Below, piece after piece: positions 1 to 26,592 of a stretch of DNA of 64,000 nucleotides (the stretch's first letter is position 1; each line of letters begins with the position of its first letter). The DNA is from Gigantopelta aegis (Eukaryota > Mollusca > Gastropoda > Neomphalida > Peltospiridae). The position numbers and the translations under genes are program-made. The DNA is taken from positions 58,521,679 to 58,585,678 of the forward strand of contig NC_054701.1 of NCBI RefSeq assembly GCF_016097555.1, written 5' to 3'. The notes under the pieces are model-generated. The model made no database searches, was not told where the DNA came from, and saw only the letters and a list, made by a program, of their open reading frames with translations.

Positions 1-813
1 ACATGGTTGTAAGGACATCAGTCCCATGCATGGACGTCGGACAAACAAAACTCCACTCTATACTACAGTGTTAAACATTTCTGAAATTGGAGAAAAGTAT
101 ATTATTAGATGGTGGCTATCTTGTAAAATGTCAAATTAATGTATTATTAGACCTGAAACTGCTTATATGTACCAGAAGGTTTGTGTGGTCTGTGAATCTT
201 GTGATGACATGTAAACATTTATGTCTTGAAAGCCAACATAGTATACTGAATATATTCATGTCTCATGGACATCCTTGGATGAGTTGAACTATTCAAAATA
301 ACCACCACAATATTATAGCAGTGACGTAGGAAGGTGCCAAAAAGTGAGGGGGGGTGTACACTTTTATATTTACACACGTTTACACTATTATAAAGCAAAT
401 ATAAAGCAGTGTATAGTAACTAAACTAACAGATAAATAATCACACCATACACGTTTTGGTCCAAATGGAGATATATTTAATAAAATATTACATAACCAAC
501 ATGTTTTCCAATATTTCTCAACAAGTTCCATTTAGTACTGAAACCTAAGAACAACATACAGATAGGCTGATGTAGTCTACCTCTAAAGATAAACATACAT
601 CTATGTGCACATAGAAACAACTTAACAGCGGAATGCAATGTTATATTATTTTGTACAAGACAAGACATGACATTCATTCAGTTATTGAGGCCACCTGACC
701 AAGATAACTGTGGTACTTTTAAAACATATAATTTTAGCATACATGTAACATACAATCTGGATCCTTTTATGTGACTTTATTATATAAAAATTGTATAATG
801 GTTGTATTATGTA
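1..813. other. AT-rich intergenic DNA, no gene recognised
   Basis: No coding exon or clear repeat stands out apart from a short gtgacgtaggaaggtgcc motif near 321, which resembles the end of the small inverted-repeat element at 50980-51073. The short open frames here have no recognisable protein features. Confidence 0.4.
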
Positions 814-2244
814 CAGGCTGTCCAGCATACCCTTACGAAAAAGTAGGACAAACATAGGAATGAAAATATAGAAAAAGTAGGACAAAAGGACAAAAGTAGG
901 ACAAAAGTATGACTGAAAGAGTACATATCAACATTGTTCATGCTCATATTGGGTAAACGAATGTCTGAATGTCTTAAATCCAAAAAGTGGTATTAATATG
1001 GAAACATATTAACAATTTTTATGAGGTGCTCAGTTTGTACACATATTTTTTTTTCTATCTACAATAATATGAATCTTATGTTAAAGTCACATTATACAGT
1101 TATTTGAAATTGTTGTAAACTGTATTTATAAATATACATATTTATATGTACAGTAATGTTGATACACCTAGCTTGTCAAATTTAGCTAAAACAGAACACA
1201 TATTAATGTACAATACGTAAACTAATGGAAATAGCTGGAAGCAGTGCTATCGTTGTACGACAGCTAATTAGCATTGCAACACTCATAATAACATCCTGAC
1301 TGACTGCAGTGCTAAAACGATTTTGTTCACTATAGAGCCTCTCCATGGGTTCAAATGTTTACAACACCACATTTCATCTGGGTCTTTTTAATATCAAATG
1401 AGGTGGAAAATAATAAATATTATGAAATTTGACAGCAACAGCTTATAAGGAGTGATATTTTGAGGCTGAAATTCATAATTGATGGTTTAAAGACTGTCAA
1501 AAACAGCACAAAAATTACAAATTTTTTTAACAGTGATGTGAGAGGCAAAAATACATTAAAACTAATGTGAGATAAAGACAATTACTCAAAACTCCAGTAC
1601 TCAGCTGACAACTTCATCGGAGTATTGAAGGAGCACACTACTGAGACATGGCAAATGTAACATTTGGGTGCCAGAAAGTAAACTTCATCTCACATTGACA
1701 TTTAGGGTGTAAATTATTTTAAATAAAAATGTTTTTTAAAAATCCAATAACTGTTCACTTTTATAATAACACAAGCAATATGCAGACTTAACAAAAATTT
1801 GCGAATTTTGAAACAAAAAAGTAGGAAAAACTAGGTACATTTATTTGAAAGAAAAAGGAGGAAAAATAAAAGTTTGTTTTGTTTAATACTACCACTAGAG
1901 CACACTGATTTATTAATCATCGGCTATTGGATTTCAAACATTTGGTAATTCTGACTCGTAGTCATCAGAGGAAACCTGCTACATTTTTTTCTTATGCAAC
2001 AAGGGATCTTTTATATGCACTTTCCCACAGACAGGAACACACATACAACGGCCTTTGTCCATTTCCGGTGCGCTGGTTGGGACGAGAAAATCCCAGCTGA
2101 ATGGATCCACCGAGGTGCTTCGATCCTGTAATGCAAGCACCTCAAGCGAGCACTCGACTGACTGAGCTAAATCCTGACCAGGAAAAATAGGTCAAAGACC
2201 AAAAGTAGGACAAAGTAGGAAAAGTAGGATCACCGGACAGCCTG
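814..2244. mobile_element. candidate non-autonomous DNA element with CAGGCTGTCC ends
   Basis: The left end CAGGCTGTCCAGC and the right end (reverse complement CAGGCTGTCCGGTG) form an inverted repeat, and both ends are followed by runs of aaagtaggac. A SINE lies inside it at 1872-2181. I could not see a convincing target duplication, so the boundaries are tentative. Confidence 0.4.
1872..2181 (-). mobile_element. tRNA-derived SINE, family D, near full length
   Basis: Read on the minus strand it has a tRNA-like head with box B near its start, a central core with GTGCATATAAAAGATCCC-like sequence, the phrase catcggctattggat (on plus), and a cgttaaacaaaacaaac-type tail. The same order recurs at 31196, 33297, 48403 and 50313. 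Confidence 0.75.
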
Positions 2245-2370
2245 AATATAGGAAGACAATAGTGAGTTACATATAATTATATAACTCATGTTTGTTAATA
2301 ACTAATACCAATGCAAGCTTTATATAACATTTAATAGTTAAACAAAATGATCCCAAAATAAAAAAGCCCA

Positions 2371-2515
2371 CCCAAAACACACACACACAGCCCATTCACC
2401 TCAAAACACCCACCTTGTTCACAGAACAATGAATATACAAGACCAAAACACACACACACAGCCCATTCACCTCAAAACACCCACCTTGTTCACAGAACAA
2501 TGAATATACAAGACC
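2371..2515 (+). repeat. direct tandem duplication, ~73 bp x 2
   Basis: Two near-identical units begin ccaaaacacacacacacagc and run through aatgaatatacaagacc. Nothing coding is visible. Confidence 0.85.
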
Positions 2516-3185
2516 TAAATATATATGCCCAGTAGTTTTACAGTAAAAATCTAAATCAAAATATCACAATTCAGCAATTTTTTCAGAATACATGGATTTT
2601 TTGTTTGTTATCAATACAAAGTAGAACATGTCATGTGCACAGTATGAACCATATATTGTGAGAAAAGATGGATGTTAAGTATCGATAAATATGAAGAAAA
2701 TTAACATCAATGAAACACACTTTATATATACATGTAATAATTGTTTGTCATCTTTTATGAATTTATTGATGTATAACAGTTAAAAATTGTATAGAAGCAT
2801 GTAGCATAGCAAAGCAAATTTATGACTGTTATTCATTATAATTTTTTTTTTTTTAAAAGACAGACAATTCTTATATGTCAAAAAGAAATTAAATCAATTT
2901 CTGAAGTAATTTTTATGACCCATTGCACATAATGACATTACATTCTATTCAATGGCGTCATTTTGTGCATTTGATCAAAGGATAACATTCAGTAATAATA
3001 TGAATTTCATTTTGAAAGTATTAAGTGTTTATGTTCTACTGTGATGTCATTATACACAGTACAAAAAGTATTACTTATATGTAACAACAATGACAAATAC
3101 CTTATTGCAATTTAAATACTGTTATGAGTGTACATGAGATGACAATAACACTTTTCTTGAAATTTAATTACCGGGTACTGTTCAA
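2516..3185. other. AT-rich intergenic DNA, nothing recognised
   Basis: There are no long open frames, no inverted ends and no matches to the repeat families found elsewhere in the window. Confidence 0.4.
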
Positions 3186-3189
3186 GTGA

Positions 3190-3740
3190 TTTAATGTAAC
3201 CAAAGTCGATGACAGTCACTCTTTGCACCCTTGTTTTGGCTTCATACACAATAAATATAACATCTATTGGTTATTTCATATTTTAAATCCATAATTCATA
3301 AATAGTAAAACAAAATTACTGAAAAGATTTTCTTCAAACACATTCACGTGCATTAGTAATGTTGAAACAAATTTTGTATTGGAATTTTTCAAGCATTCTT
3401 AAAACGGAACCATCATGTATCATTGGAATACTGACGTCATTCGAGTTCAAAATTAACTGTATTATTACAATGCTTCGCCACAATAAAATAAAAACTGGTT
3501 TACTAACCGTGACCCCTGTTAAAATTCTATAACGAGCAGACAACGCTGTTTACAGGTCGGTATGTTTTTAATTTTCACAATTCTGGACAAAATATTAAGT
3601 TTAAGTTTTAAAAGATGAAAGCAATAAAATGTACCTTTTGTCAAATATATCATATCAAAAAATTACTATAGGATGTTATATTTATTGTGTACGAAGCCAA
3701 AACAAGGGTGTGAAAAGTCATTGACTCTAGTGATAAGTAG
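3190..3740. repeat. inverted pair of family G repeat ends
   Basis: The string ttgttttggcttcatacaca at about 3229 recurs in reverse complement near 3690 (tgtgtacgaagccaaaacaa). This defines a ~550-bp palindromic element. Related single-orientation copies occur at 23560-23850 and 27740-28030. Confidence 0.6.
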
Positions 3741-4235
3741 CTAGCGGTGACCTGATCAAGATATGAAGTTTTCCAGCTTCCTGGGATATACAACAAAGCT
3801 ACATGTATGTCTAACTTGCTCTAGGAACGAGAGAAAAACCCCCACATCAACAGACTTTATAAACTGCACCCAAAGCTACATCATACTGTATAGTTATTGA
3901 ATGTTTCATAAAACTGTGAACTCCTGTATATATGAAAAGTAAGCTTATACTTATATTACACTTTGATTTCTCACATTGTGACCTTTTAAAAAGTAGTTCA
4001 CGTCACTGGTGTTCTGAATGCATGGCGAGTTTATATGCAAATCTGATTAATCTAGCATGTTCTTCAGAAATGGACCTATATATATATATAAAGCCAAAAA
4101 TATTAAATGCAAATCTGCGTAACATAAAAGATTGATGCAGTCACAAACAGGAATTCTGGTACATGTACTTAAACCAGTAACAGGTTTTATCTTAGTATTA
4201 TGACTCACTAACTCAACAAATGAAACTACATGTAT

Positions 4236-4417
4236 CAGGGGTGGGAATTCTCCTTGGATCAGCTTTTTTCCTCTCACGGAACATTGGGTTTCCTCGCATT
4301 TTAATCGTCCTTTCCTCCAAAATGTGTCAGATGGCACAGATTTTAACCTAGGATTTCAAGAATTTCCAGGACCCCTCTAGATTTTCTCTTTTTACAGTTC
4401 ACCAATTCTCACCCCTG
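4236..4417. mobile_element. short hAT-like MITE with CAGGGGTGGGAATT ends
   Basis: The left end CAGGGGTGGGAATTCTCC and the right end (reverse complement CAGGGGTGAGAATTGG) form imperfect inverted repeats about 180 bp apart. The ends resemble those of the larger element at 6702-7906. No clean target duplication is seen. Confidence 0.55.
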
Positions 4418-4732
4418 AACTATAGTCTATCCCATCCTCCAATAAAACGGTTTTTTAAAATAATTTCAGTTTGGTTTGATGTATGAAGAAGAGTAAACTG
4501 TTTTTGTAAGATGCCAAACAAAACTACTATGCACAGGCACAGTGGAGCAGGGTAGGGTTTGTGTCTAGATCTAGTTCCATTTCTTGAGAGAATGAGTCCT
4601 AATAACAAGATAAAACTTGTTACTGAACAACCTAGAAACATTTCATCGCTATTGGATGGCAAACATTTTGTAATTCTGACAGTCTCAAACTATATCGGTA
4701 CAAAACAATGGCTGCAGTCCTCTGTCAAACAA

Positions 4733-5060
4733 GGAAGGAAAGAAATGTTTTATTTAACGACGCACTCAACACATTCTATTTACAGTTATATGGCATCAGG
4801 CATAAAGTTAAGGACCACACAGATATTAAGAGGAAACCCGCTGTCGCCACTTCATGGGCTACTCTTTTCGATTAGCAGCAAGGGATCTTTTAAATGCACC
4901 ATCCCATAGACAGGATAGCACATACCACAGCCTTTGATGTACCAGTCGTGGTGCACTGGCTGGAGTGAGAAATAACACAATGGGCCCACTGACGGGGATA
5001 TCCCAAACCGACCGCACATCAAGCGAGCATTTTACCACTGGGCTAAGTCTTGCCCCCTTC
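4733..5060 (-). mobile_element. tRNA-derived SINE, family A, full length
   Basis: On the minus strand: tRNA-like head (aagacttagcccagtggtaa region), the core ggtgcatttaaaagatccc, and a tail cgttaaataaaacatttc. The head keeps box A-like and box B-like sequences. Confidence 0.8.
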
Positions 5061-5282
5061 TGACACACAGTCTCAAACTGTATCAGTACAAAACAACAGC
5101 TGCGTTCCTCTGTCAAACAAATGCAAATACATAAATAATGTATATGAATAATATGTCACAAAATATATAATATAATAATTGTATTTTAAATAAACTTCCC
5201 ACATGATTAAACACACAATTATGCACCCAAAATGAAGATCTGTAAAGAAATAAGGGAACACACACACACAGTGTCTTTGAGA

Positions 5283-5373
5283 CCAAACTTAGTTCAGTAC
5301 TAGAGTAAACTTAGTTCAGTACTAGAGTAAACTTAGTTCAGTACTAGAGTACACTTAGTTCAGTACTAGAGTA
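5283..5373 (+). repeat. 22-bp tandem repeat, four copies
   Basis: The unit cttagttcagtactagagta is repeated about four times with single-base changes and ends at the border of the pogo-like element. Confidence 0.85.
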
Positions 5374-5552
5374 CATTGAAAGTCCTCTAAACCAGACACC
5401 CTCGGGACCAAGTCAAATGTCCGGTTTTTAAGAGATATCCGGTTTTGAGAGGTTCTCTTCTATACAGTTATTTAAAAGGGGGATGCGAAAAAAACGTCCG
5501 GTTTTGAGGAAATTCCGGTTTACAGAGGGTCCGGTTTTGCAAGGTTTCACTG
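5374..5552. mobile_element. pogo/Tigger-like MITE
   Basis: The ends cattgaaagtcctctaaacc and (reverse complement) cagtgaaaccttgcaaaacc match the style of Tigger/pogo termini. TA is present on both sides (5372-5373 and 5553-5554). The interior is rich in the phrase ccggttttgag. There is no coding capacity at 179 bp. Confidence 0.6.
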
Positions 5553-6565
5553 TAGTTATGGCTGTATAAAATGCAGAGATGAATGTGGGACTGAACTGAA
5601 GCCGCGGTGGATTGTCGGCCAGTAACACGGTTAACTTCCTCAGACTGTGGACGAGTATTTGGGTTGCAGTGAATATTTGCTGCTATTCTTTATGTGTTCC
5701 CTTATTTTTTTCCATCACTACATGTATATATTAGATCTGTACAATTCATCTTACCCCCAGCAGGCATGCATGGTATAATGTACAAGTTAGTGGATGATTT
5801 AGTGCTTAGCACTGCTTACAAACCAATGACCTTTGTTGGTACTAAATATGATATCTTCACAATTTGGTAAACAAATGTCACATACATGTAGGTTAAAGAG
5901 TTTGCATTTATGCCTCTGTTTTCCCTGTTACACTCTAGTTTTTTAAAACAATCTGAATATGAATAGGATACAAAGTAATAGCAATACTGAGAACAGTGTG
6001 TAAAGTGGTTTGTACATCTTTTTTAATAATAATGTACGGATATTGAAAAAAAAAAAGGAGTGAAAATAGCCGAGGTAATAAACAGAATAACAAACTCTGT
6101 CACAGTAATTACCATCAAATTTATGTCCCTTGTGAAATAATTTTCATTTCAGAGCTTCTAGATTTGTTATAAACATCCACTAGCCATGGGATCAGTGATT
6201 TAAAAAAGTGACCAGCCATGATTAAAAATTCTCTACCCCTACTTTAAGTACAATTTTACTAATAGGAATAATTGGACATGTTGGGTAACACTCGGGAGAC
6301 AGGAGCATAATGAAGTGGGTGAAACTAGGTGTATGTGATCTTAAAACTTCCCATTGAACCTAGCGGTGCACTCACTCGGAGTCAGAGTCTATACTCGCAT
6401 GAAAAATCATGCATCGCCTTAGGTGGGATATGAACCCAGTACCTACCAGCCTCAGATTATCCACTATGTTAGTACTAGCATCTTCATAAAGGACTTTTAA
6501 ATTTTAAATATTAATTTTCATAAAAATAGGTTTCCTTTTTAATTAATGATGAAAACCTCATTAAA
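5553..6565. other. AT-rich intergenic DNA, nothing recognised
   Basis: I see no gene or transposon boundary here. Confidence 0.35.
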
Positions 6566-6567
6566 AG

Positions 6568-6665
6568 TAAAAATGAATGAATGAATGAATGAATGAATGA
6601 ATGTTTAATGACACCCCAGCACGAAAAATACATCGGCTATTGGGTGTCAAAAGTAAAAAGGAATG
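6568..6665 (-). mobile_element. SINE/LINE-like 3' tail with (GAAT)n end
   Basis: The sequence cagcacgaaaaatacatcgg next to ctattgggtgtcaaa, ending in a (tgaa)n run, reappears in reverse complement at 32835-32912 (ctggggtgtcgttaaacatt plus (attc)n). This points to a dispersed element that ends in a tetranucleotide tail. Confidence 0.55.
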
Positions 6666-6701
6666 CGAGTCTACATGACCTAATAAGACAGCTATTACAA
6701 T

Positions 6702-7906
6702 CAGGGGTGGGGAAAAGCCATTTTTTCCCGGTCTGGGACCGATTCTCGATCTCTGAGACTGAAATTATTTTTTAAAAACGCGCGTTTGCCGGTCCCACTT
6801 TTGTCATTCTTGTCGGTCCGTAGCACCTGTCCATTTCTATTTTTGGAACAAATTCCTATCGGTCAAGTGGACCGGCCAGCCCAGACATCGGTATCTCGTG
6901 CATGATTTAAAATAATAAATAAATAGTGGTCAATATGGCTGGTGTTTCAGACGTTTGTGATTTTAAAGTCTGCCCAAGTATATCGCCAGTCACTGAAGTC
7001 GGACCTACAGTAGTGTTAATCGACTGCCACTAGGCTAGACATTTGTCAAAGTCGCTGAGCCGGTCAAGAGATTACACAGACATTAACGATAGCACCATTC
7101 TTGGTTTAGAGAGCCATCAAGGTATTACACTCCAATTAAAACAAAGGACCCAGAATTTGCAACTGGTCACAATCAACACCTGTCAACACCTATGTACGGA
7201 GCTATGTCGGGTCGAGTGTCCTAGTCTGAATCAAGAGGCTTTTGTGCAATACAAACTGCTTAAAATAGCATAAAATATAATGAAATAATCTATAATTGTA
7301 TTTAATGTTGACTGTTCAGTGTAGTGTATCCAATAATTATAAAGGATTTTAAAATTAACAAAAGGTTTCCACCTGTTTTTTTAACAAGTGGGAGTAAGCA
7401 GAACAGCTACATGTACTGTTATCTCGAGCTAGTAGAGGTCAAATTTCATCCAATCAGTGATGACGTTATTAATCTCGTTGTCTAAACATGTGCTAGCTCA
7501 GGCTGTCAAACGCTTCAACGCTGCCATCTTTTATTAATTTTCAGGACACAGTACTAAATACTCGTACTTTTTATACATATATGGGAATTAAAATGCATAA
7601 CTTTTATTCCTTTTTTATATTATTTACTCTATTATGTAAAATATATACAATTTGTGGGGGTTTTCACTGATCATATGTGATTAATTTTTTTTTTTAAATT
7701 CATGTTTTCATGTTTATCGTTTCGCGTTCATGATTCAAGATAAAACTATACAAATATCACCTATGATTTAAAAAAAAAACTATTTGGCAAATATCGTTTT
7801 TTAAATGTTCTTTTTTTTTAAATTCCTTTCTCTCCCCCCCCCCCCCCCCCCGGTAGTGACGACATCAAGTGGGACCGATTGACAATTTTATTTTTCCCCA
7901 CCCCTG
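6702..7906. mobile_element. hAT-like non-autonomous DNA transposon with perfect 8-bp target duplication
   Basis: The terminal inverted repeats are CAGGGGTGGGGAAAAGCC on the left and CAGGGGTGGGGAAAAATA on the right (reverse complement). The flanks are an exact 8-bp duplication, ATTACAAT (6694-6701 and 7907-7914). Together with the CAG start, this is diagnostic of the hAT superfamily. The 1205-bp interior has no recognisable transposase; a 76-residue open frame at 7043-7273 has no known features. A poly-C run lies at about 7836-7850. Confidence 0.85.
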
Positions 7907-7914
7907 ATTACAAT

Positions 7915-8456
7915 GCATGTGTCAAACATAATCAAGCATTCTAACAGAAAATAATTTGAGACAGAGGGTATGTAATAAAAACAAAGCAGACCATAAGTGG
8001 CTAGTACTAGGTGGCTATGGGTTTGAAATGTTTAAAATTAGAAACTGCATTTGATGCACGTTGACAAATTTTAAACAGAAGTTCTCTTACTCTGTTATCT
8101 ATCTAAAAAAATATATCCATTAATTTCCAAGATTTTATGGTATGTAATGTGATAATGTAACTGACAGCCTAAAGAATGTGAGGAAATATGTTGTCATCAT
8201 ATGTTAATCCTATTTCACAGCAAGGAATGTTTTATATGACAAACAAGACAGTACACACCACAGTATTTGATATACCAACAAAAGAATAGAATATATATTG
8301 CACTTAAAGTGCTCCCTGCCTGAACAAGGTCAGAAATTAGCTATTTTTATGAGGTAGTCTAGTCAAATCAAAAAGTAGGTTGTGGTAACCTAGTTATGGC
8401 AACACACACCCATCCCAAGTTATACATGCATACAAGGTTTTATGGTCCTATATATA
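7915..8456. other. intergenic DNA, nothing recognised
   Basis: This is AT-rich single-copy-looking sequence leading up to the Tc1 insertion site TA. Confidence 0.35.
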
Positions 8457-9949
8457 CTAGGCGGCAATAAAAACGCAATCTCGGAAATGATCATGGTTTA
8501 TTTTATTATGCGAGATCCCACAAAAATGAAACTGATACCACCAGTGAGACCAACCACTGGCCCATCTGACTGGCATTGTCAGCCGCCAACAGTGAATCGC
8601 GCATAACGTCTCTGGCGATGTCAACATCATGGGGGTCAGTATTTCGTGTGACCTCCATGTGCTGCGATGCACGCCTGCAGCCTCCTAGGCATGGACATGC
8701 ACAGGCGCCTCACCACACGTCGTGGGATGGCTGCCCAGTGATGCTGCAATGCCTGCTGCAGCTCAGCGAAGTTCTGTGGTGGATTCGGTTGGTTTTGAAC
8801 ACGACGTCCCAGCTCGTCCCACATGTGCTCTATTGGGTTCATGTCCGGGGAAACTGCTGGCCAGTCCAACACAGTGACATGGTGGGCACGAAGAAACGCC
8901 TGTGTACGCCTGGCAGTGTGCGGCCAAGCGTTGTCTTGCTGGAAGACGAGCCTGTTTCCGCCATGCCATCTCATCAATGGGAGGAGGACCGGCCGCAGGA
9001 TGTTGTCGACGTAGTGTTGCGCATTAAGGTTTCCCTGTACCACCACGAGTTCGGACCGGAAGTCAGCACTGATGGCGCCCCAAACCATGACTCCGCCGCC
9101 CCCGTAGCGGTCCCTCTCCAGAACTCAGGCCTGCGCGACACGTTCTCCACGACGGCGGTAAATGCAATGACGTCTGTCCGTGACACTCACGTTAAATCTC
9201 GATTCATCCGAGAAGATGACATCTCGCCATCTCCTGGGTCGCAAATGCCCACCATTCCTGGCCCATAAGAGTCTTGCTTGACGATGTCTGTGCAGGAGGA
9301 TAAGGCCACGGTAGGGTCGGTGGCAATGCAGTCGTGCTGCGGCAAGACGTCTCCGGACAGTTCGGGCGCTGATGAGTCGTCCCCTGGTTCCCACTTCAGT
9401 CCTGGCAGTGGTTGCGGCTGTCAAAAACTGATTGCGCAGGTGCCGCAACTGTATGTTCCGGTCCTGTCTATTGGTCGTTACGCGTGGTGTGCCCGAACGA
9501 CGGCGGTCATTGACGGTCCCTGTCGTCTGATATCGGTTGAGGAGCCGATTAATGGTTGACGGGTGCACGTGGAACCGTTGTGCTACCCACAATTGCGAGT
9601 TTCCGGCATTCAACAAGCCAATGGCTTGATTCCGATCAGCGTTGTTCAACCGAGGCATCGTGTAGGAGTGAGATACTCATTGCCACCCGCGTGTTCTGAG
9701 TGTGCCCGGGTATCAGGAAATGCATGTGCAAAGTGTTATTTCGCCAAGTGGTTGTGTGTGCGCGATTTACCGGATAATGCGTTTTTAGCGTTGTTCCCCT
9801 TATGTTGGGAACAGGCCGGAAGTCGACCTTTACATGCTGCTGAAATAATGTGTACCACTGTACCATGTACATTGACGAATAGCGTCAACTAAGTCCAACC
9901 GGAACGTATATTATTTTGACAAAAGGAAATTGCGTTATTAATGACGGCT

Positions 9950-9951
<2 letters not shown>
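8457..9951 (-). mobile_element. Tc1/mariner-like transposon, nearly intact
   Basis: The element is 1495 bp, with terminal repeats beginning ctaggcggcaataaaaacgc (left) and ctagccgtcattaataacgc (right, reverse complement). It sits between TA dinucleotides at 8455-8456 and 9952-9953, as expected for this superfamily. Counting the TA, the outer 25 bp of the ends agree at 21 positions. It contains one transposase frame on the minus strand. Confidence 0.9.
8636..9658 (-). pseudogene. Tc1-type DD34E transposase with one in-frame stop
   Basis: A 341-codon frame runs from ATG at 9658 to the stop at 8636, broken only by TGA at 9127-9125. The N-terminal part has the paired helix-turn-helix DNA-binding region (SQLWVAQRFHVHPSTINRLL). 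The catalytic residues are visible: first Asp in VIFSDESRF, second Asp in FQQDNAWPHTA, Glu in SPDMNPIEHMWDELG with 34 residues between the last two. All three lie in one reading frame. The TGA sits just before VLERDRYGGG, where relatives usually carry Cys. The enzyme would cut and paste the element at TA sites. With the stop it is probably inactive, unless the stop is a sequencing error. Confidence 0.9.

Positions 9952-9956
<5 letters not shown>

Positions 9957-9991
<35 letters not shown>
9957..9991. repeat. (TA)n microsatellite
   Basis: A tgtgtg-(ta)n run lies just outside the right end of the Tc1 element. Confidence 0.9.
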
Positions 9992-9999
<8 letters not shown>

Positions 10000-10000
<1 letters not shown>

Positions 10001-10255
10001 CATTTCAACTTATTTTCAAGCTTATATCCAATTAAGGTTCAAGCACGCTGTCCTTCGCACACACCTCAGCTATCTGGGCTGTCTGTCCAGGACAGTGGGT
10101 TAGTTATTTGTGGTTAGTGAGAAAGAAGAGGGTGTAGCGGTCTTACACCAATCGAGTCATTAAAACTTGCTCTGGGTGGGAGCCGGTACTGGGCTGTGAA
10201 CCCTGTACCTACCAGCCGTACATCTGATGGCTTAACCATGACACCACCGAATCAA
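10000..10255 (-). mobile_element. tRNA-derived SINE, family B
   Basis: On plus it reads catttcaacttattttcaag, then gcttatatccaattaagg, ending near the tRNA-like head (ggcttaaccatgacaccacc). The same family occurs at 13186, 15656, 27074, 33947, 35782 and 55668. Confidence 0.78.
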
Positions 10256-10658
10256 TAAGGAAAATATGGCTCGGATAAGGATTTCCTTTAATATGCAGTA
10301 ATGCTTGTAAAGTAGGTCACTGTGACCTAGTTATGGTACCTGACAGACCACCTTCCCAAGTTGTACTTGCATGCAAGGTTTGATGCTCCCATATGAATTA
10401 ATAAGAAAGATATTCTTCACAAAGGAAAAGTTTATATACCATAATATGACCCATCAAAAGTTAAGGATTCTGACATATTGTCTTAGAGAAGAGTTGAGGC
10501 AGGAATACCCGAAAATATTGTAAGAGAACCAAGAGCATTTAAAAAGAGCCTTAAATAAATTACATTATAAAATACACCTGTAATAGTGAATAAATATAGA
10601 AAGAAGCAAAAGTTGTGTGTGGTTTAAAATAAAGAATTTAAAGTAATGAGACACATCT

Positions 10659-26128
<15,470 letters not shown>

Positions 26129-26532
26129 TGTTTTCGTTCCTTTTTCTATTTTTCCTCTCTTGATTTCTGGACCCGCTTTAAATTCAGTTCGCAACACAAA
26201 TAAAACTATATTGCCGCCGTAAAGACAGTAAACAAGCTACGTCATTAGAAATTATGTGTGCAATGCATAGTGTATTCAAATGTGTAACGCGGTCTTCTGT
26301 CAAAGAAAAATGTACAAAAAACCGTATTAAATCGACCAAGGTGTTCTGGTGAATCCGTAATCGACCGATGTAGTCCGAATGGACCGAGAGGTACCGAATG
26401 GACATCTGCCGAAATGTTCCGATTACCGAGTTGATACTTCCTAGTTCCTTGTTTAGGCTAAACTGGCTAAAGTTACTTGGCTTTGAAAGTTGACTTCAGC
26501 AACGTTATTGCAGCTGAGTATTCAGACTTAAA
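26129..26532. promoter_or_regulatory. probable bidirectional promoter between two head-to-head genes
   Basis: Only 404 bp separate the start codons of the SLC35E3 orthologue (minus) and the ankyrin gene (plus), so both 5' UTRs and both promoters must lie here unless an upstream non-coding exon exists. The stretch is free of recognisable SINEs, unlike its surroundings, and is locally richer in CpG (the gaccgaatggaccgag stretch near 26375, and gccgccg near 26214). No TATA box is obvious in the right place on either strand. Transcription start sites are not determined. Confidence 0.6.
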
Positions 26533-26592
26533 ATGGTGAAAGAAAGTGATTTGATAAAAGCAGTGAAACAAAATGACCAGTCTAAATTGCAG
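26533..26592 (+). CDS. ankyrin gene exon 1 (start codon)
   Basis: This exon has 60 nt and encodes [20 protein letters not shown], ending in phase 0 at CAG followed by GTGATT. It is too short for simple ORF listing; it was found by phase-consistent joining to exon 2, whose residues KLLTDPN continue an ankyrin-like helix. Confidence 0.82.

Noticed and set aside
4859..5116. Open frames over SINE copies (also 26810, 30497, 51984, 57258, 61986)
   Set aside because: The same peptide phrases recur because the SINE recurs; no gene.
8576..9892. Plus-strand open frames of 93-230 codons
   Set aside because: They are antisense to the Tc1 transposase, whose motifs lie on the minus strand.
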